64,000 bases of DNA from Salimicrobium humidisoli (GCF_002295105.1 NZ_NSGH01000002.1:124001-188000), one strand, 5' to 3'. Numbered from the stretch's first letter, positions 38,860 through 48,343 are shown. The notes: generated by a model from the letters alone, not told the origin. Program-made: numbers and translations.

Positions 38860-39578
38860 GTTACGGGCAGTTAGCCGTCGTTTACGACCGGCTGATGGAG
38901 GATGCTCCATATGATGAGTGGAAAGCATTTTTTCTGAACGTTTTATCAAACGAAGAGGTCCGTGCCGAATATGTACTTGAACTCGGGTGCGGTACCGGTG
39001 AAATCACTCAGCGGCTGGAAGAGGAAGGTTTTAAGATGACCGGCGTCGACCTGTCGGAAGAGATGCTTGCGATCGCTTCCTCTAAACGCAACTCCTCCGT
39101 CCGCTGGGTGCAGCAGGATATTGCAAACCTAGAAGGCCTGCGGGGATACGGGGCGGTCATCAGTTTTTGTGATGTAGTCAACTACATCACAGAAGCGAGA
39201 GGACTTGAATCGATGTTTCTGAACGCTTATGAGGCTCTCGAAGAAGGAGGGGTGTTCATCTTTGATATCCATTCGCCTTCCCATGCCCATGAACATATGT
39301 CGGGTCAGACTTTTGCAGAAGTTTATGATGACCTCAGCTATATATGGTTCTGTGATGAAGAGGACGATGTGATGACTCATGACCTTACATTTTTCGTAGA
39401 ACATGAGGGGGTCTACCGTCGTTTTGATGAAGTGCATCATCAGCGCATATACCAACCGGACTATATCCGTAAAGCGCTATCGGATGCCGGCTTTGAAATT
39501 TCGGGTGTTTACAGCGACTTTTCGATGGATGAAGCAGAAGACGGCGACCGGTTATTTTTTGTATGTAAAAAGGTGTGA
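38856..39578 (+). CDS. yqeM: Class I SAM-dependent methyltransferase YqeM
   Basis: A 240-residue methyltransferase with the SAM-binding motif VLELGCGTGEITQRL and GVDLSEEML. The substrate is unknown; the gene always travels with rsfS in Bacilli. ATGA overlap with rsfS. A terminator spans its stop codon. Confidence 0.92.
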   Translation: MSYGQLAVVYDRLMEDAPYDEWKAFFLNVLSNEEVRAEYVLELGCGTGEITQRLEEEGFKMTGVDLSEEMLAIASSKRNSSVRWVQQDIANLEGLRGYGAVISFCDVVNYITEARGLESMFLNAYEALEEGGVFIFDIHSPSHAHEHMSGQTFAEVYDDLSYIWFCDEEDDVMTHDLTFFVEHEGVYRRFDEVHHQRIYQPDYIRKALSDAGFEISGVYSDFSMDEAEDGDRLFFVCKKV

Positions 39579-39597
39579 TAACTTCACATCTTTTTTT
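39568..39597 (+). terminator. Terminator after yqeM
   Basis: AAAGGTGTGA and TCACATCTTT arms (one G-U) followed by T7. It covers the yqeM stop. Confidence 0.85.
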
Positions 39598-39770
39598 CAT
39601 AGGTGTGTAACTTAAAGGGACGTAAAAGAGGAATATGAGAATAAATGTCGAATATTTACTTACTGACACCATCCCCCTCAAATAACACATCATAATCAAT
39701 TACCACTATCCATCCCCTTCCTTTTCGTCTCCGATGTCCACTTTCTCCTCCCGGATATGGAGGCTCGGAT

Positions 39771-40370
39771 ATGACGTTCATAAAAAGATATTGGCCGGCG
39801 GGCATCGTACTTATTATCGTTATCAGCCTATTGTTCAATTTTACGACCGGCAGCAGAGAGGAAGTACTGCAGCAGAAAGAAAACCCTTTAATCACAAAGG
39901 CGGAGCCGGAGGGCAATGATGAAGCAGAAGTTGCCGAAGTTGCCGAAGGTGATCTGATCGTCGATGTTAAAGGGGAAGTCAACGCCCCGGGCATCTATGA
40001 AGGGAAAGCCGGGATGAGGGTATATGACGCTGTGGAGATGGCCGGAGGGTTTACCGATCAGGCGGACGAGGCGAGCGTAAATCTCGCTCAGAAACTTGAG
40101 GACGAAATGGTGATTCTTGTAACAGTTGATACCGGGACGGAGGGCGGCACAGCCGTGGCCGTTTCGGAGCAAGGCGACAAAGTAAAAATTAATTATGCCA
40201 CAGTGGATGAAATAACCACCATCAATGGTATAGGACCTTCAAAAGCAGAAGCTATTATAGCCTACAGAGAAGAAAACGGAATGTTCAGGAAGCCCGAAGA
40301 ACTTTTGGAAGTCAGTGGGATAGGAGAGAAAACTCTTGAAAATATGGAGGAATATATTCTGATCCCCTGA
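39771..40370 (+). CDS. comEA: Competence DNA-binding protein ComEA
   Basis: Membrane-anchored receptor that binds double-stranded DNA during transformation. In 199 residues: an N-terminal membrane anchor (about 8-26), a SLBB domain (VDVKGEVNAPGIYEGKAGMR), then a helix-hairpin-helix DNA-binding domain (INYATVDEITTINGIGPSKA, GIGEKTLENM). ATG follows GGAGG at a good distance. Upstream 190 nt hold no divergent comER and no clear ComK box. Confidence 0.94.
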   Translation: MTFIKRYWPAGIVLIIVISLLFNFTTGSREEVLQQKENPLITKAEPEGNDEAEVAEVAEGDLIVDVKGEVNAPGIYEGKAGMRVYDAVEMAGGFTDQADEASVNLAQKLEDEMVILVTVDTGTEGGTAVAVSEQGDKVKINYATVDEITTINGIGPSKAEAIIAYREENGMFRKPEELLEVSGIGEKTLENMEEYILIP

Positions 40371-40428
40371 AAAGATTTGACGGAGCAGGTGGAAATATTT
40401 AAACTTTTTCAAAAAGGATGTGAGAGCA

Positions 40429-40998
40429 ATGGCTAGAATTGCATGGGACCAATATTTCATGGCCCAGGCTCATTTACTCAAGTCGAGAAGTACGTGTGAA
40501 CGCCTTTCCGTCGGAGCAGTGATAGTAAGAGAAAAGAGAATGATCGCCGGAGGTTATAACGGAAGTGTCACCGGTGGTGTTCATTGTACAGATGAAGGGT
40601 GCTACGTTGTGGACGGTCACTGTATCAGAACGATCCATGCAGAGATGAACGCGCTGCTCCAGTGTTCCAAATTCGGAGTAGCCACAGAAGGCGCAGAGAT
40701 ATATGTAAGTCACTTCCCGTGCGTGCATTGTACAAAAGCTATCATCCAGGCGGGTATCAGAGCGGTGTATTATGGGGGGGATTATAAAAATCACCCTTAT
40801 GCCGTAGAATTGCTTCAGCACGCAGGCGTACATACAGAAGAAGTACCATCGACAGTAGCTATAAGAGATTCCGAGGAAGAGAGCCGGCTTATGGATGAAA
40901 TGCTGGAACGTCTGAAGGAAAAAGACGATCCGGAGTACGAAGAGTTCCGCAGGAAAGTTGAGAACCTTACGAATGAACGGATAAGTTCAAATCTGTGA
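40429..40998 (+). CDS. comEB: ComEB dCMP deaminase-family protein
   Basis: A 189-residue zinc-dependent deaminase, same length as B. subtilis ComEB. Zinc ligands are in HAEMNALLQ and FPCVHCTKAI. dCMP deaminase activity gives dUMP; in B. subtilis the protein is linked to pole localisation of the competence machinery. ATG 40429 is chosen; the GTG 40420 overlaps the ribosome-binding site AAAGGATG. It overlaps comEC by 4 nt. Confidence 0.94.
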   Translation: MARIAWDQYFMAQAHLLKSRSTCERLSVGAVIVREKRMIAGGYNGSVTGGVHCTDEGCYVVDGHCIRTIHAEMNALLQCSKFGVATEGAEIYVSHFPCVHCTKAIIQAGIRAVYYGGDYKNHPYAVELLQHAGVHTEEVPSTVAIRDSEEESRLMDEMLERLKEKDDPEYEEFRRKVENLTNERISSNL

Positions 40999-43226
40999 AG
41001 GGGAAATGGCATTTTCCCCTTCTCTGTTTTTTACTAGGCGCCTCGTTGATCCAGTTTTCACCATCGTGGGTGATCCTCCCGTTTTTTCTGATATGGATGC
41101 TCTTCTTTATACGGTCGGGAGTTTTGTTTCCGGTGATGCTCGCAGCTTTCTTTTCCGGCGTGCTTGTATACAGTTTATCTGTCCAGACGATTGAAGATGC
41201 AGGAAGCCCTTATACGGGAAAAATTCTTTCTCCCCCCAAATATAACGGAAGTGCAGAATCTTTTTCACTGAAGACAGACGGAGGGGGGATTCTGGACATA
41301 ACTCACTTTGTCAGAGAAGAGAGATCCTTTTTCTTTGATGAATTCAAAGCAGGCGCTGAATGCAGGGTGCAGGGAGAAATTGAAACGTTCCCTGCAGCGT
41401 CCAACCCCGGTGAATTCGATTACTCCGATTTTATGCAAAAGCGCGGCTATGGGGGTCAGGTGAAGGTCGAACATCCTGCTGAAATTACGTGTGACGGATC
41501 GAGTCTGCTCGGTGAGTTTTATGAACGAAGAGAAATGGTTATGGACGAGCTGGCAGGGAAGACTTCAATTGCCCTGTGGCCCTGGATGAAAGCTCTTGTT
41601 TTCGGGGAACAGACAGAAATCAGGGAAGAGACCCTCCAGGCGTTCCGTAAATGGGGAGCCTCTCATATCCTGGCTATATCCGGCTTACACGTGGGGTTAT
41701 TGTGTGGCCTGATATACGTTCTTTTCTACCGAAGCGGTGTTATGACGTTGTCACAGGTGAAAATACTGATTCTGTCCGTGCTCCCGATTTTTGCTTTCGT
41801 GGCAGGCTCACAGCCTTCCGTACTCCGTGCTTCCCTGATGGCATGTTTTATGGCGATATTGTGGTATTTGAAAATGAAGCCTTCCATGACTGATATATTG
41901 TCGGCCGCCGCTTTTATACTTCTTTTCATAAACCCCTCACTTCTTTATAACGCAGGGTTTCAGTTTTCGTTCGCTGTAACATTCAGTCTGCTGCTTTCCG
42001 CTAATTTCCTTGTAAGGGACACGCGGGCGTGGGTTCTTTCCCTACGGGTCGCGTTGATATCCCAGTTAGCGCTCCTGCCTCTCCAGCTTTACTACTTTTA
42101 TGGATTCTCCCCTTTATCGCCCCTGATCAATTTACTGCTCGTTCCTTATTTCACCCTCTTTTTTATTCCTTCCATTTTCCTTTTGTTTCTGATGTTCTTC
42201 AGCCTTCCGGAGTTCGTATATGAAGCGTTCACAGCAATGCTGGGCGAAATACACGTCAAATTTATCGATGCAGTTCTTTATCTGGGAGAAGAAGTTAACG
42301 TACAGTGGGTGACAGGGGAGTTCCCTCTTTCCTGGTTTCTTCCGTACTATTTATGCTTTTACGTAATGATGAACCATGTTGTGAAAGGAGAAAACCGGGC
42401 AGCGTTCTGTTACGGAACGCTACTGTCTCTGGTACTTATTGTCCACAGTTCTCTCCCTTACATGAATGAAGAAGGGAAAGTGACTTTTCTGGACGTCGGT
42501 CAGGGGGACAGTGCAGTTATAGAACTTCCTCGCAGAAGAGGTGTAATTATAGTGGATGCGGCAGGTCCTCCACACTTCCAGGAGAATCGGGATAAAATAG
42601 CGGAAAATATTCTTATGCCTTTTCTCAACTCCCGGGGGATAAAGAAAGTGGATGCAGTGTTCATCACTCATAATGATACTGATCACAACGGCAGTTTCGC
42701 CGGTTTGCTTAAAGATATCGATGTCGGCCGTCTTTTCGTCTCCCCTTATGATGAGGGGGACTACAAATTCAAAAAGACGGAACTCTCCGCCGGAGATACT
42801 TACGGAATAGAGGGGTACGAATTCCACGTACTGTCCCCGGAGGAAGATCACCTGGATAAAAATGATAATTCACTCGTTTTACATATTGAACTCGGCGGAA
42901 AAGGATGGCTATTTACGGGAGATATTTCGGCAGGGGTGGAGAAAACGGTGAAGGAGGCTCATGGGCTGCTTCCTGTTGATATTCTGAAAGTGGCTCACCA
43001 CGGCAGTGAAACTTCTACCTCGGAAATTTTCCTCGATACTTTTGAACCCGGTATCGGAATTATCTCGGCCGGGCGTAACAACAGATATGGCCATCCCCAT
43101 CCCGAAGTGCTCCATACACTGGAAAAGGCGGGGGTCGAAGTGTGGAGAACGGACAGACATGGTGCTGTCACTGTCACTTTTACGGATGACAACATTGCGG
43201 CGGTTACGGGTTTTCTTTCTCCATAA
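40995..43226 (+). CDS. comEC: Competence DNA-transport channel ComEC/Rec2
   Basis: Forms the inner-membrane channel for single-stranded DNA uptake. The 743-residue protein has N-terminal spans and a DUF4131-type domain, then the multi-span competence domain (WGASHILAISGLHVGLL). The C-terminal metallo-beta-lactamase domain holds DVGQGDSAVIE, HNDTDHNG and KVAHHGSETS. It starts with GTG overlapping the comEB stop (GTGA). No strong Shine-Dalgarno is seen, so it probably depends on translation of comEB. Confidence 0.93.
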   Translation: MKGKWHFPLLCFLLGASLIQFSPSWVILPFFLIWMLFFIRSGVLFPVMLAAFFSGVLVYSLSVQTIEDAGSPYTGKILSPPKYNGSAESFSLKTDGGGILDITHFVREERSFFFDEFKAGAECRVQGEIETFPAASNPGEFDYSDFMQKRGYGGQVKVEHPAEITCDGSSLLGEFYERREMVMDELAGKTSIALWPWMKALVFGEQTEIREETLQAFRKWGASHILAISGLHVGLLCGLIYVLFYRSGVMTLSQVKILILSVLPIFAFVAGSQPSVLRASLMACFMAILWYLKMKPSMTDILSAAAFILLFINPSLLYNAGFQFSFAVTFSLLLSANFLVRDTRAWVLSLRVALISQLALLPLQLYYFYGFSPLSPLINLLLVPYFTLFFIPSIFLLFLMFFSLPEFVYEAFTAMLGEIHVKFIDAVLYLGEEVNVQWVTGEFPLSWFLPYYLCFYVMMNHVVKGENRAAFCYGTLLSLVLIVHSSLPYMNEEGKVTFLDVGQGDSAVIELPRRRGVIIVDAAGPPHFQENRDKIAENILMPFLNSRGIKKVDAVFITHNDTDHNGSFAGLLKDIDVGRLFVSPYDEGDYKFKKTELSAGDTYGIEGYEFHVLSPEEDHLDKNDNSLVLHIELGGKGWLFTGDISAGVEKTVKEAHGLLPVDILKVAHHGSETSTSEIFLDTFEPGIGIISAGRNNRYGHPHPEVLHTLEKAGVEVWRTDRHGAVTVTFTDDNIAAVTGFLSP

Positions 43227-43253
43227 AAAAAAGACTGCCGAAGCAGTCTTTAC
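43227..43253. terminator. Bidirectional terminator between comEC and yqzM
   Basis: AAGACTGC and GCAGTCTT arms with a CGAA loop and an A-run on the 5' side. It serves yqzM (minus) best and may also stop comEC. Confidence 0.75.
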
Positions 43254-43257
43254 ACGA

Positions 43258-43392
43258 CTATGATCCTAATACGGAAAAAGCCGTTCCGATAAAGAAAATG
43301 ATAAAGAAGAAAACGAATGAAAAAACAAATCCGAGCCCCGAATCGATGACGTCATTTGTTTTTGTTTGAATTTCTTTTTCAAATTGGTTCAT
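43258..43392 (-). CDS. yqzM: YqzM family small membrane protein
   Basis: A 44-residue ORF on the minus strand, MNQFEKEIQTKTNDVIDSGL followed by one hydrophobic segment rich in Phe and ending VLGS. It matches B. subtilis YqzM (44 residues, MNQFEKDVQSKRNDAVDSG) in length and start. A strong AGGAGGGTGAG precedes the ATG. B. subtilis has it in the same place, between comEC and holA. Function unknown. Confidence 0.9.
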   Translation of the reverse strand: MNQFEKEIQTKTNDVIDSGLGFVFSFVFFFIIFFIGTAFSVLGS

Positions 43393-43535
43393 GACTCACC
43401 CTCCTATATCTTCATTAAGTATAAAAGAATTATAGAAAAAAATCCAGATGAAAATATATTATCATTGTAAGGGATTACCATTGTGTATGTAAACTTCTTT
43501 GTATAAAATGGTCCCGCCGCCTTCCGGAGGTTTTT

Positions 43536-43564
43536 TTGACAGGAGAAGGATTCCTTTTTAAAAT
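43536..43564 (+). promoter_or_regulatory. sigma-A promoter of holA
   Basis: Perfect TTGACA, 17-nt spacer, TAAAAT, about 57 nt before the holA start. Confidence 0.78.
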
Positions 43565-43620
43565 AATAGTGATGAAACAGACAGGAAGTCGGTACGTTTA
43601 AATGTGAGCGAGGTTATACA

Positions 43621-44622
43621 ATGGGGAAAATCTACGTGTTATACGGAGAAGAAAGATACCTGATCGAGCAGGAAAAAGAAAAGATTGTCAGAGCAGAAAC
43701 GACGAAAGAGGAAAGAGAATTCAATTACAGTACGTTTAATCTTGAAGATACGCCTGTAGAAGAAGTAGTGGCGGACGCTGAAACTCTGCCTTTTCTCGGA
43801 GATCGTAAACTTATCGTCGCAGAAAACCCTGTATTTTTACTTGCCAAACCTCCAAAGTCGGAAGTGGAGCATGATATAAACCGGTTGTTGACGTACATAA
43901 ATGATCCCGCACCTTACACAACTCTCGTTCTTATTGCTCCATATGAAAAAGTGGACGAACGGAAAAAAGTGATGAAGGAACTGAAGAAAAAAGCGGAAGT
44001 GAAATCCTTTTCGGCCATCAGGGAATGGAACATGGAAGAGTGGGTGGACAAATTAGCCGTGGAACTGAATCTTGACCTGGCACCCGGGGTGAAAGAACTG
44101 GTTATACAATCTGCCGGCACCAACCTTATGGTTATGAGAAGTGAGCTTGAAAAGCTCGGTCTTTATGCAGAAAATAACTACATCTCCACGGATATTGCCG
44201 AGGAGCTTCTTTCATCTTCTCTTGACACTTCAGGACTGAAGCTCGTGGATGCTGTTATTAATAAAGATTTAGGCAAAGCCGTGTCCATTTATAAAGAACT
44301 GTTGAGGATGAATGAAGAACCTATTGCTCTCATTGCTCTGCTGGCCTCCCAGTTCAGAATGATCGCCCAGGTGAAGATTCTGAAGCAGAAAGGGTATACG
44401 GAAAACCATATGAAAAATTACATTAAAGCTCACCCCTACGTTTTGAAACTGGCAGGCCAGAGGGAAAAGAAATTCACTCAGGAGAAACTGGACCACATTC
44501 TTCTTACCCTCGCAAGGACGGATGAGTATATGAAAACCGGACAGATGGAGAAGGGACTGGCTTTTGAGATGATGCTTTACGATATTATAGCTGAACATAA
44601 CAGAGGCGCACTGACCCCGTAA
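43621..44622 (+). CDS. holA: DNA polymerase III delta subunit
   Basis: Clamp-loader subunit that opens the beta clamp. The 333-residue protein begins MGKIYVLYGEERYLIEQEKE and shows TLPFLGDRKLIVAENP, typical of the Firmicute delta subunit (YqeN). It has its own promoter. Its stop codon sits in the loop of a nested palindrome (44593-44648). Confidence 0.94.
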   Translation: MGKIYVLYGEERYLIEQEKEKIVRAETTKEEREFNYSTFNLEDTPVEEVVADAETLPFLGDRKLIVAENPVFLLAKPPKSEVEHDINRLLTYINDPAPYTTLVLIAPYEKVDERKKVMKELKKKAEVKSFSAIREWNMEEWVDKLAVELNLDLAPGVKELVIQSAGTNLMVMRSELEKLGLYAENNYISTDIAEELLSSSLDTSGLKLVDAVINKDLGKAVSIYKELLRMNEEPIALIALLASQFRMIAQVKILKQKGYTENHMKNYIKAHPYVLKLAGQREKKFTQEKLDHILLTLARTDEYMKTGQMEKGLAFEMMLYDIIAEHNRGALTP

Positions 44623-44648
44623 CGGGGAGGTGCGCCTCTGTTATGTTC
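44593..44648. terminator. Nested perfect palindrome over the holA stop codon
   Basis: Outer arms at 44593-44611 and 44630-44648 pair perfectly for 19 bp. Inside them CCCCG and CGGGG close a 3-nt loop, which is exactly the holA stop TAA (44620-44622). There is no T run after it on the plus strand. It may act as a terminator or RNA-stability element between the convergent holA and rpsT. Confidence 0.75.
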
Positions 44649-44662
44649 ATTTATATACGGTA

Positions 44663-44694
44663 TAAAAAAAACGACCCGCTCACGGATCGTTTGT
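44663..44694 (-). terminator. Terminator of rpsT
   Basis: On the minus strand AAACGATCCG and CGGGTCGTTT arms, with one mismatch, followed by T8. Confidence 0.8.
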
Positions 44695-44714
44695 TGGTCA
44701 TAAAAGAAAACCTG

Positions 44715-44972
44715 TTACGCGTTTTGAACAAGCTTCGTCAAGCGGGATTTTTTACGGTTACCGTTATTTTCATGAATTGCTCCACGTTTAACGGCTTTAT
44801 CAATCTTCTTAATTGCCCCGTCAAGAGCTTCTCCTGCGTTTTGGTCATTGCTTTGCGCCAGTTTTTCTACGCGTTTAATCGCAGTACGCATATCTGATTT
44901 GAAAGCTGCGTTCAGTTGACGAGCTTCTTCGTTAACACGTACGCGTTTTTTGGATTGTTTAAGGTTAGCCAT
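44715..44972 (-). CDS. rpsT: 30S ribosomal protein S20 (bS20)
   Basis: An 85-residue basic ribosomal protein, MANLKQSKKRVRVNEEARQL, with the AIKKIDKAVKRGAIHENNGNRKKSRL segment typical of S20. AGGAGGTGAAAGA precedes the ATG; the longer frame from 45011 lies in the 5' UTR. In B. subtilis it is also opposite to holA, followed (on the other strand) by gpr, spoIIP and yqxA before lepA. None of those is here. Confidence 0.97.
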   Translation of the reverse strand: MANLKQSKKRVRVNEEARQLNAAFKSDMRTAIKRVEKLAQSNDQNAGEALDGAIKKIDKAVKRGAIHENNGNRKKSRLTKLVQNA

Positions 44973-45024
44973 TCTTTCACCTCCTAGGTAAAAACAGTAG
45001 CATAATTGCATTCGAACAAGGGAT

Positions 45025-45053
45025 ATTGTATCAAAGCGGCGCTGTTATTTCAA
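45025..45053 (-). promoter_or_regulatory. sigma-A promoter of rpsT
   Basis: On the minus strand: TTGAAA (45053-45048), 17-nt spacer, TACAAT (45030-45025), giving a leader of about 45 nt. Confidence 0.78.
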
Positions 45054-45179
45054 TGATATTCGTTCTGCAATCTTTAAAATAACAAAGAAGGAGAATACGC
45101 TCCGGGGATCAGTTCCGCTCTGAATCGACGTTACGCAGGAACCGTAGCTGAAAAGGTTGATACAGATGAAGGGATGTAA

Positions 45180-45208
45180 TTGAATAATTCCTGTTCAGTT
45201 GCTATAAT
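45180..45208 (+). promoter_or_regulatory. sigma-A promoter of lepA
   Basis: TTGAAT, 17-nt spacer, perfect TATAAT. Its start (about 45215) excludes in-frame starts upstream of GTG 45249. Confidence 0.82.
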
Positions 45209-45248
45209 CAACCTAGCTGTATGCGCGATTTTACTAGGAGTGATATAT

Positions 45249-47063
45249 GTGACAACGCAAATCAAAAAGGAGAATGTGCGTAATTTTTCAATTATAGCCC
45301 ACATTGACCACGGAAAGTCTACGCTCGCCGATCGTATATTGGAAAAAACGAAGGCGTTGACGCAGAGAGAAATGAAGGAGCAGTTCCTTGACGGAATGGA
45401 TCTTGAACGTGAAAGAGGTATAACCATTAAGCTGAACGCAGTCCAGTTGAACTACACCTCTGCAGCGGATGAGGATTATTTATTTCACCTTATAGATACA
45501 CCGGGTCACGTGGATTTTACATACGAAGTGTCGCGGAGCCTGGCCGCCTGTGAAGGGGCGATTTTAGTCGTGGACGCTGTCCAGGGGATTGAAGCCCAGA
45601 CGCTCGCGAACGTGTACCTCGCTCTTGAGAACGAACTGGAAATCATTCCTGTCATCAATAAAATTGATCTGCCAGGCGCTGATCCGGACCGGATAAAACA
45701 GGAAATCGAAGACGTTATCGGTATCGATGCGTCGGAAGCCATTCTCGCTTCCGCCAAAGATGGAGTCGGCATCGACGAAATACTTGAACGGATAGTAACG
45801 GACATTCCGGCTCCCGCCGGAGCAAAAGAGAACCCGACAAAAGGGCTGATCTTCGACTCCCTGTATGACTCTTACAAAGGAGTCATCGCTTATACATGTA
45901 TAAGGGAAGGTTCGATCCGGGTAGGTGACAAAATCCGGATGATGGCGAAAGGTAAGGAATTTGAAGTGACGGAAATCGGCGTCTTCCGCCCGGAACCTAC
46001 TCCGGTTAAAGAATTGATAGTGGGTGATGTCGGTTACCTTACAGCTTCCATCAAAAATATCGGAGATTCCCAGGTCGGGGATACGATTACTCTCGTCAAA
46101 AATCCGGCTGCCGAACCATTGCCGGGGTATAAACGAATGAATCCTATGGTCTACTGCGGAATGTTTCCGGTTGATTCCAACAGCTATAACGACCTGAGAG
46201 ATGCTTTGGAGAGGCTTCAACTTAACGATTCCTCCCTGCAGTTCGAAGCTGAGACGTCGCAGGCTCTCGGTTTCGGTTTCCGTACAGGATTTCTCGGTAT
46301 GTTGCATATGGAAATCATACAGGAACGGATTGAACGGGAATTTAATATCGACCTGATAACTACGGCTCCAAGTGTTATTTACAACGTTATCCTGACGGAT
46401 GGAACAGAAAAACAGGTGGATAACCCTTCCATGATGCCTGACAACCAGAAACTTGAAGAAGTTCAGGAACCTTATGTGAAGGCGACCGTAATGGTGCCGA
46501 ACGAGTATGTCGGACCTGTGATGGAACTTTGCCAGAGGAAACGCGGTAATTTTGTGGACATGAAATACCTTGATGATAATCGCGTGAACATCATCTATGA
46601 TATCCCGTTATCCGAAATCGTTTATGACTTTTTCGATACGCTGAAATCACAGACTCGAGGGTATGCTTCTTTCGATTATGAGTTCATAGGTAACCGTACG
46701 TCCGATCTCGTGAAAATGGAAATCCTTCTGAACGGCGATACGATTGACGCTCTTTCGTTCATCGTCCATAAAGATTTCGCTTTCGAGCGCGGCAAGCAGA
46801 TTACGGAGAAGCTGAAAGATCTCATACCGAGACAGCAGTTTGAAGTTCCTGTTCAGGCAGCTATCGGTAATAAGATCGTTGCCAGATCCACTATCAAAGC
46901 CATGAAGAAAAACGTACTTTCCAAGTGTTACGGCGGAGACGTTTCCAGAAAGCGGAAGCTCCTTGAGAAACAGAAGGAAGGTAAAAAACGTATGAAGATG
47001 GTAGGGTCTGTAGAAGTCCCTCAGGAGGCTTTTATGTCCGTGCTTGAAATTAATGATGATTGA
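45249..47063 (+). CDS. lepA: Elongation factor 4 (LepA)
   Basis: Ribosome-associated translational GTPase, 604 residues. G1 is [10 protein letters not shown]3 DTPGH, G4 NKID, followed by EF-G-like domains and the LepA-specific C-terminus ([20 protein letters not shown]). GTG 45249 lies 8 nt after AGGAG and downstream of the promoter. It gives [20 protein letters not shown], close to the family start. A weak hairpin terminator separates it from hemW. Confidence 0.96.
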   Translation: MTTQIKKENVRNFSIIAHIDHGKSTLADRILEKTKALTQREMKEQFLDGMDLERERGITIKLNAVQLNYTSAADEDYLFHLIDTPGHVDFTYEVSRSLAACEGAILVVDAVQGIEAQTLANVYLALENELEIIPVINKIDLPGADPDRIKQEIEDVIGIDASEAILASAKDGVGIDEILERIVTDIPAPAGAKENPTKGLIFDSLYDSYKGVIAYTCIREGSIRVGDKIRMMAKGKEFEVTEIGVFRPEPTPVKELIVGDVGYLTASIKNIGDSQVGDTITLVKNPAAEPLPGYKRMNPMVYCGMFPVDSNSYNDLRDALERLQLNDSSLQFEAETSQALGFGFRTGFLGMLHMEIIQERIEREFNIDLITTAPSVIYNVILTDGTEKQVDNPSMMPDNQKLEEVQEPYVKATVMVPNEYVGPVMELCQRKRGNFVDMKYLDDNRVNIIYDIPLSEIVYDFFDTLKSQTRGYASFDYEFIGNRTSDLVKMEILLNGDTIDALSFIVHKDFAFERGKQITEKLKDLIPRQQFEVPVQAAIGNKIVARSTIKAMKKNVLSKCYGGDVSRKRKLLEKQKEGKKRMKMVGSVEVPQEAFMSVLEINDD

Positions 47064-47069
47064 TCAACG

Positions 47070-47102
47070 GAAAACCGCAGGGAAATGCTTGCGGTTTTCT
47101 TT
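47070..47102 (+). terminator. Hairpin terminator after lepA
   Basis: GAAAACCGCA and TGCGGTTTTC arms (10 bp, 10-nt loop), with a short T-rich tail. Confidence 0.65.
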
Positions 47103-47120
47103 AGTGGGGAGGAATAGAAT

Positions 47121-48257
47121 ATGAAAATTTCTTCAGCTTACATCCACATTCCGTTTTGTCAGCAGATTTGTCACTATTGTGATTTTGTTAAATTCTTTTA
47201 CGACGAGAAAGCTGCAGATCAGTATCTGGAAGCGCTGGAAATAGAAATGGACGGGTATGTCCCGGGTGCGAAACAGGTGATGAAGACGATTTATGTAGGA
47301 GGCGGCACACCTACCGTTCTGACAGCCGCACAGCTGGAAAAACTGCTTAAAATGATCGATGGCCATTTTGATATAGATAAATGTGAAGAATATACTTTTG
47401 AAGCGAACCCGGGTGATCTTGATCAGGAGAAAGCCGATCTGCTTGCGAAGTACGGAGTGAACCGGATCTCTCTCGGAGTTCAGACTTTTGATAATACACT
47501 TCTGGAAGAACTCGGCAGGGTCCATAAAGAAGAAGATGTATATCTTAATATTGACAGGTTGCGTCACGCAGGAATAGACAATATAAGTATCGATCTTATG
47601 TATGGCCTTCCGAACCAGTCCGTCGAACTCTTTGAGGAATCTGTGGACAAGGCACTCGAACTGAACCTGCCCCACTATTCCTCTTATTCGTTACAGATAG
47701 AGCCGAAGACGGTGTTCCATCAGCGGTACAAAAAAGGTGAACTTTCAAAACCCCCGGAAGAAGATGAAGTGGAAATGTATCATCTTCTGCAGAAAAAACT
47801 CCGGGAAGAAGGCATTTACCATTACGAAATAAGCAATTTTTCCCGCCCGGGTTATGAGAGCGAGCACAACCTCACTTATTGGGACAACGCTTATTATTAT
47901 GGAATCGGTGCAGGCGCTCACGGGTACCTGCCCGGAAAACGGACCATTAATATCAGGCCGCTCCCTGCCTATTTGAAGAAAGTATTTGAAGATGGAAAGC
48001 CGGTACTGCATGAAGAGCCGGTAGAATTGAAAGAAATGATGGAAGAAGAAATGTTTCTCGGGTTGAGGAAGATGGAAGGTGTTTCCCGGGCACGATTTAA
48101 AGAGAAGTACGACAGGGACCCTGACGAAGTTTTCGGAGGAGCTGTCGATACGTTGATCGACCGGGGCCTTTTAGAAGAGGATGGCGGATATATAAAGCTG
48201 ACGGAACAGGGGAAGCTGTTCGGCAATGACGTCTTTGCTTCTTTTTTAATCGACTGA
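47121..48257 (+). CDS. hemW: Heme chaperone HemW (radical SAM, HemN-like)
   Basis: A 378-residue radical SAM protein. The cluster motif is Cys13-x3-Cys17-x2-Cys20 followed by Asp-Phe22. Phe22 in place of a fourth Cys, plus the short N-terminus, marks HemW rather than coproporphyrinogen dehydrogenase HemN. HemW binds heme and delivers it to respiratory proteins. Also seen are YVGGGTPTVL and the HemN C-terminal domain. The ribosome-binding site GGGGAGGAA precedes ATG 47121. Position lepA-hemW-hrcA is conserved. Confidence 0.94.
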   Translation: MKISSAYIHIPFCQQICHYCDFVKFFYDEKAADQYLEALEIEMDGYVPGAKQVMKTIYVGGGTPTVLTAAQLEKLLKMIDGHFDIDKCEEYTFEANPGDLDQEKADLLAKYGVNRISLGVQTFDNTLLEELGRVHKEEDVYLNIDRLRHAGIDNISIDLMYGLPNQSVELFEESVDKALELNLPHYSSYSLQIEPKTVFHQRYKKGELSKPPEEDEVEMYHLLQKKLREEGIYHYEISNFSRPGYESEHNLTYWDNAYYYGIGAGAHGYLPGKRTINIRPLPAYLKKVFEDGKPVLHEEPVELKEMMEEEMFLGLRKMEGVSRARFKEKYDRDPDEVFGGAVDTLIDRGLLEEDGGYIKLTEQGKLFGNDVFASFLID

Positions 48258-48277
48258 GAATTTTTCCGGTTTATTCG

Positions 48278-48304
48278 TTGACATCTTTCTGACCTTTTGA
48301 TAAC
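48278..48304 (+). promoter_or_regulatory. Promoter region of the hrcA-grpE-dnaK operon
   Basis: Perfect TTGACA at 48278-48283. The -10 is ambiguous: GATAAC at 48299 (15-nt spacer) or a weak match at 48301. The CIRCE operator lies just downstream. Confidence 0.6.
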
Positions 48305-48316
48305 TTAATTATAGAT

Positions 48317-48343
48317 TTAGCACTCGGAACCAATGAGTGCTAA
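48317..48343 (+). promoter_or_regulatory. CIRCE operator (HrcA binding site)
   Basis: Perfect inverted repeat TTAGCACTC, 9-nt spacer, GAGTGCTAA, ending 15 nt before the hrcA start. It indicates HrcA autoregulation of the class I heat-shock operon. Confidence 0.97.

Noticed and set aside
39598-39770. ComK box upstream of comEA
   Set aside because: No AAAA-N5-TTTT pair at suitable spacing was found.
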